Positions 25,532 through 34,400 of a DNA stretch of 39,808 bases are shown here, in pieces. The notes beneath the pieces were generated by a model, which was given only the letters and a program-made list of their open reading frames with translations, searched no databases and was not told the origin of the DNA. The DNA comes from Lachnospiraceae bacterium (GTDB taxonomy: Bacteria; Bacillota; Clostridia; Lachnospirales; Lachnospiraceae). How positions within the stretch are numbered: position 1 is the first letter of the stretch; each line of letters opens with the position of its first letter. The stretch is taken from positions 1-39,808 of the forward strand of contig JAQVHQ010000032.1 of NCBI GenBank assembly GCA_028696165.1, read 5' to 3'. A program made the position numbers and the translations under genes.

Positions 25532-26602
25532 TTATTTAACTTCTACAGTCCATCCGTATTTATCTTCCAGACGTCCTAACTGAATACCTGTAACGGTGTC
25601 ATATAACTTCTGGCTGATTTCGCCAATACCACCGTCTTTAATCTGGAATACATCATCTTCATAACGAAGGTGTCCGACTGGAGAGATAACTGCTGCTGTT
25701 CCGGTTCCCCATACTTCTTCCAAAGTACCGTTCTTAGCAGCTTCTTCCAACTCATCAACAGATACTCTTCTTTCCTCTACAGGAAGTCCCCATGATTTAC
25801 ACAGTTCGATACATGTATTTCTGGTTACGCCTGGAAGGATGCTGCCATTTAACATAGGAGTTACAACAGTTCCATTGATTTTAAAGAAGATGTTCATAGC
25901 TCCAACTTCTTCGATATATTTTCTCTCAACACCATCAAGCCAAAGTACCTGTGAGTAACCTTCCTCATGAGCTTTTACCTGGGCTGCCATAGAAGCTACA
26001 TAGTTTCCACCGGTCTTAGCTTCACCGATTCCACCACGAACTGCTCTTACGTACTGATCTTCAATCCAGATTTTAACAGGATCCAATCCTTCCGGATAAT
26101 AAGCACCAACTGGTGATAAGATAATCATAAATTTATAAGTATGAGATGGACGCACTCCAAGGAATGGATCTGTAGCGATTACAAATGGACGTACATATAA
26201 AGAAGTTCCTTCTTTTGTAGGAATCCATGCTTCATCAACTTTAACTACTGTTTTAATTCCCTCTAAGAATAATTCTGCCGGAATCTCAGGAATCATCAAA
26301 CGTGCATTAGAGTTATTAGCTCTCTCAATGTTCTTGTCCGGGCGGAATAAGAGGATTCTCTTATCGTCTGTACGATATGCTTTTAATCCCTCAAACATCT
26401 CCTGTCCATAGTGAAACACCATAGATGCCGGGCTTAACTCTAAGTCATGGAATGGTACCACTCTCGGATCATGCCATCCCTGGCCTTCTGTGTAATCCAC
26501 TTCAAACATATGGTCTGTGAAAATAGTACCAAATAATAATGGATTATCCTCTGTTGGTAATGGTTTCGGGTTTGTTGTTTTTTCAATTTTGATATTATAC
26601 AT
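25532..26602 (-). CDS. ilvE: Branched-chain amino acid aminotransferase
   Basis: PLP enzyme of fold type IV, 356 aa, interconverting Leu/Ile/Val and their keto acids with glutamate. The PLP-binding Lys is in GEAKTGGNYVAS near residue 200. Other hallmarks: FHYGQEMFEGLKAYR, the phosphate-site region GTGTAAVISPVG and PGVTRNTCIEL. Length and motifs match the longer BCAT subgroup found in Firmicutes and eukaryotes. It follows folA by 20 nt with ribosome site GGAGGAAAG, so it is probably the last gene of the thyA-folA-ilvE transcript, a pairing without an obvious metabolic link. Confidence 0.95.
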   Translation of the reverse strand: MYNIKIEKTTNPKPLPTEDNPLLFGTIFTDHMFEVDYTEGQGWHDPRVVPFHDLELSPASMVFHYGQEMFEGLKAYRTDDKRILLFRPDKNIERANNSNARLMIPEIPAELFLEGIKTVVKVDEAWIPTKEGTSLYVRPFVIATDPFLGVRPSHTYKFMIILSPVGAYYPEGLDPVKIWIEDQYVRAVRGGIGEAKTGGNYVASMAAQVKAHEEGYSQVLWLDGVERKYIEEVGAMNIFFKINGTVVTPMLNGSILPGVTRNTCIELCKSWGLPVEERRVSVDELEEAAKNGTLEEVWGTGTAAVISPVGHLRYEDDVFQIKDGGIGEISQKLYDTVTGIQLGRLEDKYGWTVEVK

Positions 26603-26621
26603 AATATCTTTCCTCCTCTTG

Positions 26622-27113
26622 CTATGATTGTTTTACATACTTAACGAACTGATATTCCAAATCAAAATAAGTCTGCTCTTCACTGTCGGCCTCAATTCTC
26701 CACTCTTTACTCTCATCTAAATTTGGGAAAAATGTATCCGCTTCGTATGCATAATCTATCTTCGTCACATGCGCTATTGTGCAATATGGAAGCATCAAAC
26801 GATAAATACTCTCGCCACCGATTACATAAATCTGATCATCATCATATTTCTTCAATTCTTCTAAAGCTTCGTCAAGACTATGCACGATGATGGCATCTTT
26901 GACCTTATAGTTCTTATCACGGGTCAATACAATATTCACTCGGTTTTTTAAGGGCAGTCCATTTGGAAAGCTCTCCAGGGTTTTCCTTCCCATGACAACC
27001 ACTTTACCAGTGGTCTCCTGACGGAAAAACTTCATGTCTGCCGGTATACTGACCAGCAGCTCATTATTCTTGCCAATTCCCCAGTTCTTATCTGCGGCTA
27101 CAATCAAATTCAT
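26622..27113 (-). CDS. folA: Dihydrofolate reductase
   Basis: NADPH-dependent reduction of dihydrofolate to tetrahydrofolate, 163 aa. Motifs: LIVAADKNWGIGKNNELLVSIPADMKFFR with the active-site acid, GKVVVMGRKTLESFP, and YVIGGESIYRL for NADPH binding. I place the start at 27113 (MNLIVAADK), because GGAG stands 6 nt before it; the ATG at 27125 has no spaced ribosome site. It lies directly downstream of thyA, whose reaction makes dihydrofolate, so the two close the thymidylate cycle. Confidence 0.95.
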   Translation of the reverse strand: MNLIVAADKNWGIGKNNELLVSIPADMKFFRQETTGKVVVMGRKTLESFPNGLPLKNRVNIVLTRDKNYKVKDAIIVHSLDEALEELKKYDDDQIYVIGGESIYRLMLPYCTIAHVTKIDYAYEADTFFPNLDESKEWRIEADSEEQTYFDLEYQFVKYVKQS

Positions 27114-27206
27114 ATTATTCTCCATCCTGTGTTATATATTATTGAATCCTGATTTTTAAATCTGGACTTTTATTTTATTCAAATTTTCGATTTAGGCAAA
27201 CTTTGA

Positions 27207-28055
27207 TCAGATGGCGATTGGAATATTTTTAATCTGTGGTCCAGCCTGGTAATTTTCCACAATCAAATCATTCGTCGTAAACTCATAGAAATCTTTCACT
27301 TCCGGATTCAGTCTTACCTTAGGGGCATCGAAAGTTGGTCTTTCGATTAATTCCTTAATCACCGGAATATGGCGATCATAGATATGAGCATCTGCAATCA
27401 CATGGACGAACTCTCCCACATTCATGTCACACACCTGAGCGAACATCATGGTCAATATAGCATACTGGCATACATTCCAGTTATTTGCAGCCAGGACATC
27501 CTGCGAACGTTGATTTAATATTGCATTCAATGTAAGTTTTTCCTGCCCCGGTTCTTTGGTGACATTAAAGGTCATAGAATAGGCGCAAGGATATAATGCC
27601 ATCTCATGTAAATCCTGATGTACATAGATATTCGTCATAATTCTTCTGCTGTATGGGTTATTCTTTAAATCGTAAATTACACGGTCTACCTGATCCATCA
27701 TGCCTTCTTTATATTCATGCTTCACACTCATCTGATAGCCATAGGCTTTTCCAATAGAACCATTTTCATCTGCCCAGCTGTCCCAGATATGACTGTTTAA
27801 ATCATTCACATTATTGGACTTTTTCTGCCAAATCCAGAGAATCTCGTCCATAGCACTCTTCAATGCAGTCTTTCTTAATGTAATCGCCGGGAATTCTTTT
27901 CTCAAATCATACCGATTCACAACTCCGAATCTCTTGATCGTATAAGCAGAAGTTCCATCCTCCCATTTAGGACGAACTTTTTCACCTTCTGTGCTTACAC
28001 CATTATCGATTATATCCTGACACATATTAATAAAAATCTGATCTGCAAAACTCAT
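27207..28055 (-). CDS. thyA: Thymidylate synthase
   Basis: Makes dTMP from dUMP with methylenetetrahydrofolate, 282 aa. The nucleophile region is LYPCAYSMTFNVT, followed by QRSQDVLAANNWNVCQYA and DAHIYDRHI for dUMP binding. Around the catalytic Cys the common PCH is PCA and the later segment is NWNVCQYA, so this is a divergent ThyA subgroup rather than the E. coli type. I start at 28055 (MSFADQIF), preceded by AAGGAG, rather than 28133, whose extra residues lie over the promoter region. First gene of the thyA-folA-ilvE operon. Confidence 0.93.
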   Translation of the reverse strand: MSFADQIFINMCQDIIDNGVSTEGEKVRPKWEDGTSAYTIKRFGVVNRYDLRKEFPAITLRKTALKSAMDEILWIWQKKSNNVNDLNSHIWDSWADENGSIGKAYGYQMSVKHEYKEGMMDQVDRVIYDLKNNPYSRRIMTNIYVHQDLHEMALYPCAYSMTFNVTKEPGQEKLTLNAILNQRSQDVLAANNWNVCQYAILTMMFAQVCDMNVGEFVHVIADAHIYDRHIPVIKELIERPTFDAPKVRLNPEVKDFYEFTTNDLIVENYQAGPQIKNIPIAI

Positions 28056-28117
28056 AGGCTCTCCTTCTAACATCATACATCTCATCGTCAGTTGTATGAC
28101 TTCTCTAGACAATTTAT

Positions 28118-28146
28118 AGTATAATACTTCCAAAACCGCAATGCAA
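28118..28146 (-). promoter_or_regulatory. thyA operon promoter
   Basis: -35 TTGCAT (28146-28141), 17-nt spacer, -10 TATACT (28123-28118), about 60 nt before the chosen thyA start. This supports rejecting the longer thyA start at 28133. Confidence 0.65.
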
Positions 28147-28256
28147 TACTTTCTTTCTCTTATATTAGAAATTATTTTTATATTTCATCTATCCTTTTTC
28201 TATTTATATCCTGTCTTATACATTACCTGGCTGATATTTTTACCATTCCATATCGT

Positions 28257-28793
28257 TTACCTTCTATTATGATTCAGCTGCCTTCCTCTGCGCCTGCGGC
28301 GCTTTGGTCTTGCCATCTGTAAGGTAGTCCAGCATACTATTCTAACCAGAATAATTCCGATAAATGCACCAATACTATCGATACACACATCTCTTTTTGA
28401 AGGACCTCTGCCTTCCACAAAGGACTGATGATATTCGTCCATACAGGCAAATCCCACACAGACAGCACCTGCCACAATTAAAAGTGGAAAGCCCCTCAGT
28501 CCATATACATACAATGGAAAGGAAACACTGATGGCAAGCAGAAAGTATTCTGTCATATGAGCTGCCTTGCGCACCGGATAATTTAATCGTTCCACATAAT
28601 ATGCCTGCTGATCTTGGGACCATTCTTTGTCCAATACCTTATCGGCTATATATACGATTTCTGTGGAAACTTTTTCACTTAGACCGGCTGAGCTTACCCC
28701 ATCCTGTGCGGAAAATGAATAAATTGCAAACATCATACACAATGCCGGCAGAAACGAAAATATCTTACAAAAACTTATTATTACACGCTTCAT
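28257..28793 (-). CDS. VanZ-like family membrane protein
   Basis: Small membrane protein of 178 aa with four to five hydrophobic segments. VanZ-family motifs are present: FSAQDG after TM1, RKAAHMTEYFLLA, and DEYHQSFVEGRGPSKRDVCIDSIGAFIG. The C-terminus is very basic (RPKRRRRRGRQ). VanZ itself gives low teicoplanin resistance in enterococci; most family members are uncharacterised envelope proteins. Start at 28793 is supported by AGAGGTG; the upstream in-frame ATG at 28832 lacks a site. Confidence 0.88.
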   Translation of the reverse strand: MKRVIISFCKIFSFLPALCMMFAIYSFSAQDGVSSAGLSEKVSTEIVYIADKVLDKEWSQDQQAYYVERLNYPVRKAAHMTEYFLLAISVSFPLYVYGLRGFPLLIVAGAVCVGFACMDEYHQSFVEGRGPSKRDVCIDSIGAFIGIILVRIVCWTTLQMARPKRRRRRGRQLNHNRR

Positions 28794-28884
28794 ATAGAAA
28801 CACCTCTTTTTCTTACATACACATAGTATCATATAGTATCCTGCATATTCATGTTTTACAGCATCTCATCCAGGAATGTGCTTT

Positions 28885-28913
28885 AATATAGCACTTTTTG
28901 AATTCGATGTAAA
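28885..28913 (-). promoter_or_regulatory. Candidate promoter of the VanZ-like gene
   Basis: -35 TTTACA (28913-28908), 17-nt spacer, -10 TATATT (28890-28885). The -10 lies inside a small hairpin GTGCT...AGCAC (28879-28895). Confidence 0.5.
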
Positions 28914-28963
28914 GAATAAGGTGTCCTAAAATTTATTAAGTTTTTCTTTATTCTATATACTTT

Positions 28964-29809
28964 CTATAATCCCAGAAGAATTCTTGCATTCTCTCCCTTA
29001 ATCTGACTCAGCTCAATGTCAGACAATCCGATGCTCTCCAGGTCTTCCAAAGATGTTTTCTGGGACGACCATGGGCTGTCTGAACCAAATAAGATTTTAT
29101 CTGCTCCATGTTTTTTCACAATTCTGAGGAACTGTTCCCTGGACATCTGTGCACTGTCCTGTGGAGTCCGCGGTGCAGCATAAGACGTAATCCGCCCAAG
29201 CGAATAGGATGTATCCAGATATACATCACGCCCTGCAATCTGTTCTTCCACCTCATCCCAGAATCTCCATCCACCCATATGTGCAAGGATCATTTTTTCA
29301 GGTTTTACTGTATTAAGAACCGGCAGTATATGTTCCGGTGCCGCTTTTCGATCACCCGGATAACCCACGTCATATCCGGCATGTACCGTAATCATCAATC
29401 CAAGACTGCAGGCATAATCAATCAAACGCATATAGCGAATATCATCAAATTCTGTCTCCTGATAAACAGGATGAAGTTTTATGCCCTTTACTCCATTTCT
29501 GGCAGCTTCATTCAAAATCTCCTTGAAATTACTATTATCCGGATGTATTGCGGCGAAAGAAAATAATCCATTCTCTTCACCCTGCTCGTTTAGGATAAAT
29601 GCCTTTTTATTAATCTTCTCATACTGCTGACTGTTGGTGGCAACCGGCATTAAAACTGCATAATCCACACCGGCTTCATCCATAGCTCCCCGCAGACCTT
29701 CGTTTGTTCCATCCGCAAAATATGTAGAATTGGCTGCGGTTGCCAGTTTATCCAACACTTTTCCGGCAATCTTCTCTGGGAAAGTGTGTGTATGCATATC
29801 AATTACCAT
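28964..29809 (-). CDS. Amidohydrolase family protein (metal-dependent, COG2159-like)
   Basis: Cytosolic TIM-barrel hydrolase or decarboxylase of 281 aa. Metal ligands are recognisable: MHTHTF at residues 5-10, KLHPVYQ, HAGYDVGYPG, LAHMGGWRFWDEV and the late Asp in LFGSDSPW. The family includes aminocarboxymuconate decarboxylase-like and other amidohydrolases, so the substrate cannot be told. It begins 44 nt after the diguanylate cyclase gene and is probably in one transcript with it. Confidence 0.88.
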   Translation of the reverse strand: MVIDMHTHTFPEKIAGKVLDKLATAANSTYFADGTNEGLRGAMDEAGVDYAVLMPVATNSQQYEKINKKAFILNEQGEENGLFSFAAIHPDNSNFKEILNEAARNGVKGIKLHPVYQETEFDDIRYMRLIDYACSLGLMITVHAGYDVGYPGDRKAAPEHILPVLNTVKPEKMILAHMGGWRFWDEVEEQIAGRDVYLDTSYSLGRITSYAAPRTPQDSAQMSREQFLRIVKKHGADKILFGSDSPWSSQKTSLEDLESIGLSDIELSQIKGENARILLGL

Positions 29810-29853
29810 AATTTTCTCTACGCTTTCTATATTTATTTACTCAGAATATCTTA

Positions 29854-31347
29854 TTATCCCCGCGATGAACGGGCAACTGCATTTGCCACTCGCTTTTTGA
29901 CTATCAATGGATCATAGGGTTTAGCAATCAAGTCCACCGCTCCAAGCTCCAATGCCAGCAGCTCATTTTGTCCAAAAGCTGTAATTACTAATATTGGAAT
30001 ATTTCTCAGTTTTTCTTTTTTCTGTGCTATTTTCAGGACTTCATATCCATTCATTATTGGCATCTCCAAATCAAGTAATACTACATCCAGTTCATCGGCA
30101 TAAGTATCCATGTATTCCAGTGCCTGCTTTCCATTTTCTGCCTGAATGATATTGTATTCCTTTTCAAAACAAGTCTGCAGCACAGCACGGCTTATCTCCG
30201 TATCATCTACCACAAGCATCGTTGACAGCTGTTTGTTCAGTACGATATGTTCTTCTTCATAAACTACATACTGCCCCTTGCCTCTGCCTTTAGCTCGGTA
30301 CAGTGCCCGATCTGCCATCCCATACATCTCTGTATAAGAAAATCCCTGCTTATTATTATACACAATTCCTATACTGCATCCACAGTGATTTTTAGAATAC
30401 TCCACAGGAATATCGGATATCTCCTGTATGATTTTCTTGGCTTTCCCCTCGGCGATATGCAGGTCATGTATATTTTTCATAAGTACCATAAACTCATCTC
30501 CGCCGATTCGGCCTATGATATCACCTTCTCGAAAAATGCCTTTTAAAATGTTACCAATCTTCTTTAAAAGTTCATCACCTTGACGATGTCCCAGAGTATC
30601 ATTGACCTTCTTGAATTCATCTATATCTAAGATCATCATAACACAGGAATCCTTCAGACTATTATACCGAAGATAATTTTCACCTGCCTTTTCAGCACTC
30701 ACTTTGTTCAATACCTGGGTCAGCCCGTCTGTCTCTGAACGCAGCTGTAGAATCATCGTTGCCTGTATATTTGTCAGATGCATATTGCGTACATAATAAA
30801 TGAAAAAAATACCGATTAACAGGCTGCAGATCACATTCAGCATATCTATTCCTGCATGGTAAGACACCGTCCCCTTTATGGCAAAAGATACAATCACAAA
30901 AACAATACCGGCCACCATGCTCATTAAGATAGAATTAATAGGCCGTTCTATGTATAACAGCGGTAAAACAATTAACAGCACAAAAAACTGCACTGCCAAA
31001 TCATTGGGGCTAAAATACGTTCCTGCAATAATTGCTGCTGCAAAAGCAAGCACTTCAAAAAAGTAATAAAAGATACGGGTATACTTCTTATGATGAACCA
31101 GCCATTTTAAGACAACCAGAGTAATAATTCCCATTAAAACGGTTCCTGCTCCATACATAATTCTTGTATTAGCCACTTCAGCATTAATCAATGCAATTAT
31201 TGTGAGTACAGCGAATAAAACGGAGGCAAAGATATAAGCGATTTTAACAGAAATATAGTTTGTCTCATCTAGTATCTTCTTATTGTCCTTATAAAATTCT
31301 TTTGGCACCTTCCCATAGCAAAGCTTACTCCAGAAATCTTTTTCCAT
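29854..31347 (-). CDS. Membrane diguanylate cyclase with C-terminal receiver domain
   Basis: A 497-aa signalling protein. Six hydrophobic segments fill about residues 30-190. The GGDEF domain has an intact active site (RIGGDEF, about 278-284) and an inhibitory I-site REGD five residues before it, so it should make cyclic di-GMP with product feedback. A receiver domain forms the C-terminus (VVDDTEISR; phospho-acceptor Asp near 424 in VVLLDLEMP; Lys in IAKPYD). Receiver after GGDEF is the reverse of the usual order. I start at 31347 (MEKDFW), 8 nt after GGAG, rather than 31383. No kinase gene is adjacent. Confidence 0.92.
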   Translation of the reverse strand: MEKDFWSKLCYGKVPKEFYKDNKKILDETNYISVKIAYIFASVLFAVLTIIALINAEVANTRIMYGAGTVLMGIITLVVLKWLVHHKKYTRIFYYFFEVLAFAAAIIAGTYFSPNDLAVQFFVLLIVLPLLYIERPINSILMSMVAGIVFVIVSFAIKGTVSYHAGIDMLNVICSLLIGIFFIYYVRNMHLTNIQATMILQLRSETDGLTQVLNKVSAEKAGENYLRYNSLKDSCVMMILDIDEFKKVNDTLGHRQGDELLKKIGNILKGIFREGDIIGRIGGDEFMVLMKNIHDLHIAEGKAKKIIQEISDIPVEYSKNHCGCSIGIVYNNKQGFSYTEMYGMADRALYRAKGRGKGQYVVYEEEHIVLNKQLSTMLVVDDTEISRAVLQTCFEKEYNIIQAENGKQALEYMDTYADELDVVLLDLEMPIMNGYEVLKIAQKKEKLRNIPILVITAFGQNELLALELGAVDLIAKPYDPLIVKKRVANAVARSSRG

Positions 31348-31418
31348 TAGTCGTTCTCCATCCAAAAGCATATGTGAAATCATAATTCTCTGATTTTTCT
31401 GTATAAATCGATATTTTC

Positions 31419-31447
31419 ATATTATAGTAGTTCCATATAATTGTCAA
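31419..31447 (-). promoter_or_regulatory. Diguanylate cyclase gene promoter
   Basis: Perfect -35 TTGACA (31447-31442) with -10 TAATAT (31424-31419) at 17 nt, or TATAAT (31426-31421) at 15 nt. The -35 overlaps that of the divergent promoter. Confidence 0.6.
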
Positions 31448-31468
31448 GGCGGTCAAATATGCTATAAT
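31441..31468 (+). promoter_or_regulatory. Lipid kinase gene promoter
   Basis: -35 TTGTCA (31441-31446), 16-nt spacer, consensus -10 TATAAT (31463-31468), 32 nt before the start codon at 31501. Confidence 0.75.
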
Positions 31469-31500
31469 AACTTTATAATTGTATTCACAAAGGAGAAAAT

Positions 31501-32418
31501 ATGTATTATTTTATCATCAATCCACAGTCAAAGACAGGCCAGGGCATACATATCTGGAATCAGGTAAAAGCAGCTCTTGATAGCAGTTTTGTCACTTATA
31601 AGTTTTCATATACACAGTACCGTGGACATGCCCGCACTCTGGCACGGGACTTTTCAAAGCATATGAAGCAGGGCGATATACTCACAGTTATCGGTGGCGA
31701 TGGATCTGTTAATGAAGCTTTAAATGGTATCGCACTTTCAGAACAGATTACTCTGGGCTATATTCCAACCGGTTCCGGAAATGATTTTGCCAGAGGCATG
31801 CATATTCCAACGGATACAAAAGCCGCCATTGATCTTTTGTTAAATCCAGTACATACTCAAATGCTCGATGTCGGAGTTGTAAAACAGGGCTCTCACTTCC
31901 GTAAATTTGGTGTCAGTTCGGGTATCGGGTTTGATGCCGGTATCTGTCATAAAGCTTTAAAGTCAACACTGAAAAAGCTATTAAACAAATTAAAGCTGGG
32001 AAAACTGACATACGCCCTTCTTGCCATTCAGCTGTTGATTCGATTTAAACCCTGTCCAATGGATATAGCATTAGATGATGGACAAAATATTCATTTTGAT
32101 AAGGTTTTCTTTGCAACGGCCTTTACCCAGCCATTTGAAGGTGGTGGGTTAATGCTGGCTCCGGACGCCAAATCCGATGATGGCTATTTCGATATACTTA
32201 TTGCTGAAGGAATCCCCAAATTAAAGATATTGATGGTTCTTCCCATGGCATTTTGGGGAAAGCATGTCAATTTCCATGGGGTACATCTGTATAAGAGCAA
32301 ACGCTGCTGTATCACCAGCTCAGAAATCATGCCAATTCATATGGATGGTGAATCCGGAGGCAGACATCAGCAGCTGCAATGTTACATAGAAGGACAGCTT
32401 AAAGTAATTACTCTTTAA
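31501..32418 (+). CDS. Diacylglycerol kinase family lipid kinase (DgkB/YegS-like)
   Basis: Soluble, membrane-associated lipid kinase of 305 aa that phosphorylates diacylglycerol or a related lipid, recycling it into phospholipid synthesis. The DAGK catalytic signature is clear: VIGGDGSVNEALNGI near residues 63-77, then IPTGSGNDFARGM. The C-terminal half ends in HMDGES, the family's late metal-linked motif. Ribosome site AAAGGAGAAAAT. It is the only convincing plus-strand gene in the window and is monocistronic, ending at a strong hairpin. In Gram-positives DgkB recycles diacylglycerol left by LTA synthesis. Confidence 0.92.
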   Translation: MYYFIINPQSKTGQGIHIWNQVKAALDSSFVTYKFSYTQYRGHARTLARDFSKHMKQGDILTVIGGDGSVNEALNGIALSEQITLGYIPTGSGNDFARGMHIPTDTKAAIDLLLNPVHTQMLDVGVVKQGSHFRKFGVSSGIGFDAGICHKALKSTLKKLLNKLKLGKLTYALLAIQLLIRFKPCPMDIALDDGQNIHFDKVFFATAFTQPFEGGGLMLAPDAKSDDGYFDILIAEGIPKLKILMVLPMAFWGKHVNFHGVHLYKSKRCCITSSEIMPIHMDGESGGRHQQLQCYIEGQLKVITL

Positions 32419-32425
32419 TCTTCAA

Positions 32426-32476
32426 AAAAACATCCTTTCAAACTAAATTATTTTCCAGTTTTGAAAGGATGTTTTT
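32426..32476. terminator. Bidirectional terminator between convergent genes
   Basis: AAAAACATCCTTTCAAACT (32426-32444) pairs with AGTTTTGAAAGGATGTTTTT (32457-32476) around a 12-nt loop. A-runs on one side and T-runs on the other serve both the plus-strand kinase gene and the minus-strand htrA gene. Confidence 0.9.
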
Positions 32477-32498
32477 CTGTTAATTAATAATATGAAAT

Positions 32499-34283
32499 TT
32501 ATGGTAAAAGATCATTGATACTTGGAATATCCTGATTCGGAAGCTGTGTATTACCACTGTTTTCATCCGTATCATTCTTTTCGCCATTGTCAGGTGTCAC
32601 TTCCTGTGAACTGCTTCCTGATTCATCCGTAGTATCTGGCATATCTGCTTTGTTGCCAAGTGTCACACTTATAGTCTGTTCTACGTACTCACCGTTATCA
32701 GCACGGGAAATCACCACATCGATTTTTTCTCCGGCAGCATAATAGTTTAATGCATTTACAAGAGCTTCATAATCCGATACGGAACTTCCATCTAATTTGG
32801 TAATGATATCACCTTTCTGGATTCCTGCAGCCTGTGCCGGTCCGCCTTCTGTAACTTCTGTAATATAAACACCTACAGGCATGCCATAAGCCTGAGCTGT
32901 TTCAGAAGCTACATTCATACAGGTAATACCAAGATAAGACGCATTATCTTCTGATACTTTATATCTGGTTTCCCGATTCATAAGTTCATCTAAGATTGGC
33001 TCTGCTGTTGCAATAGGAATCGCATATCCCATTCCTTCTACTTCACTGGCAGCATATTTGATAGCATTAATTCCAATAAGCTGTCCCTTCATGTTCAATA
33101 ATGCTCCACCACTGTTTCCAGGATTGATAGCTGCATCTGTCTGAATTAAACTGCTGGTTGTATTATCTACAGTCACTTCACGATTTAAGGCACTGACAAT
33201 ACCTGTTGTTACAGATTGTCCATATCCTAATGCATTGCCGATAGCAACTACCTGCTCTCCTACGTTTAACGCATCAGAATCTCCCAGTTCAACAACTTTA
33301 ATCTTATCCAGTGTTTCCTTAGGAATGTCTTCTGTTTTTACCGCAATTACTGCCAGATCATTGTCTGCATCTGTACCTTTTGTCTGAGCTTCAATCGCCT
33401 GGTCATCTACAAATGCTACCGTAAGTGAATTTGCTCCTTCCACTACATGATTATTGGTTGCAATCAGAAGCTCTGTGTCATTTTGCCCTACAATAATTCC
33501 AGAACCGCTGCTCTCGCTCTCGTACTGCTGTGTCTGCCCGCCAAACCAGCTCTGTACTTCCTGAACACTCTTATTGGTTATGGCAACAACTGCCGGCATA
33601 GCCGTGTTTGCCACACTTTCCACACTGCTTACTGTATTCGGTGTGGATGCCTGTGTTGCGTCTTCTGTTTCCTTAGGTTCTACTGTATCAGCAGGTACTT
33701 CTTCCTGCATGGACTCTGTAGTAGACTCTACCTTAGCAGAACCGGAATTGCCTGCCAGTTTATCAGCAATAGCATTTACACCGAACATCGTACCGCCGGC
33801 CACAAGTCCAAAGACTAAGGCCATGGCAATTAGTATACCCCATTTTTTACCACTGGAATTTGACGATTTGTGATTTTGCGGTTTCTTCTGGTAATCTGGC
33901 TTTTTTTGAAAAGTCTGGCTATATGATTGATATTGAAAGTTAGAATTCTGGTTCGAAGTCCCCGGATTCTTAAAATCACCTGTGGTATTTCCCGTATTGC
34001 CGCTATTATTGCTGCCATTCTCGCTCTCATATTGATCACTTCCCTGTTTCGTATTGTAATAATCATAGGTCTGCTTTGGTGCTTCCTGATGCAGGTCCTC
34101 TTTTTTATAATGATAAGTTGTATCTTCTGACTTCAGCTCTGGCTGTGCAGATGTATCTGACTGCGTAACTGTATCTGCATTTGATTCTGACTGATTAAAT
34201 GCTTCTGCAGGTTTCTTTATTGGTTCGCCAGTCATTGGATCGAATTTCATTTCTCCCTGATTATCTTCCCTCTTCTCGTCCAT
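32499..34283 (-). CDS. HtrA/DegP-like serine protease with PDZ domain
   Basis: Membrane-anchored quality-control protease, 594 aa. A disordered Gln/Asn/Ser-rich cytoplasmic N-terminus (1-145) contains KFDPMTGEPIKKP, then comes a TM helix near 150-172. The trypsin-like domain has His near 277 (TNNHVVEG), Asp near 307 (ADNDLAV) and Ser near 389 (INPGNSGGALL). One PDZ domain follows (about 445-545), and the tail is acidic and Ser-rich. This is the Firmicute HtrA layout: protease outside, anchored by one helix. It degrades or refolds damaged exported proteins. It looks monocistronic. Confidence 0.95.
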   Translation of the reverse strand: MDEKREDNQGEMKFDPMTGEPIKKPAEAFNQSESNADTVTQSDTSAQPELKSEDTTYHYKKEDLHQEAPKQTYDYYNTKQGSDQYESENGSNNSGNTGNTTGDFKNPGTSNQNSNFQYQSYSQTFQKKPDYQKKPQNHKSSNSSGKKWGILIAMALVFGLVAGGTMFGVNAIADKLAGNSGSAKVESTTESMQEEVPADTVEPKETEDATQASTPNTVSSVESVANTAMPAVVAITNKSVQEVQSWFGGQTQQYESESSGSGIIVGQNDTELLIATNNHVVEGANSLTVAFVDDQAIEAQTKGTDADNDLAVIAVKTEDIPKETLDKIKVVELGDSDALNVGEQVVAIGNALGYGQSVTTGIVSALNREVTVDNTTSSLIQTDAAINPGNSGGALLNMKGQLIGINAIKYAASEVEGMGYAIPIATAEPILDELMNRETRYKVSEDNASYLGITCMNVASETAQAYGMPVGVYITEVTEGGPAQAAGIQKGDIITKLDGSSVSDYEALVNALNYYAAGEKIDVVISRADNGEYVEQTISVTLGNKADMPDTTDESGSSSQEVTPDNGEKNDTDENSGNTQLPNQDIPSINDLLP

Positions 34284-34334
34284 ACTAAATGACCCTCTTC
34301 TTTCCCTTATATCTTTCTAAATATCCTTTATACT

Positions 34335-34363
34335 GTATCAGTCTATCAAGCATTTGTGTTCAA
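34335..34363 (-). promoter_or_regulatory. htrA-like gene promoter
   Basis: -35 TTGAAC (34363-34358), 17-nt spacer, -10 TGATAC (34340-34335). No CssR-type repeat was recognised. Confidence 0.45.
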
Positions 34364-34400
34364 ATTGTGATGAAATTAGAAAAATGTTATAAACTTTCTC

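Noticed and set aside
33447-33818. Plus-strand frame of 123 codons opposite the HtrA gene
   Set aside because: Cys-rich shadow translation antisense to an intact protease with all catalytic residues.
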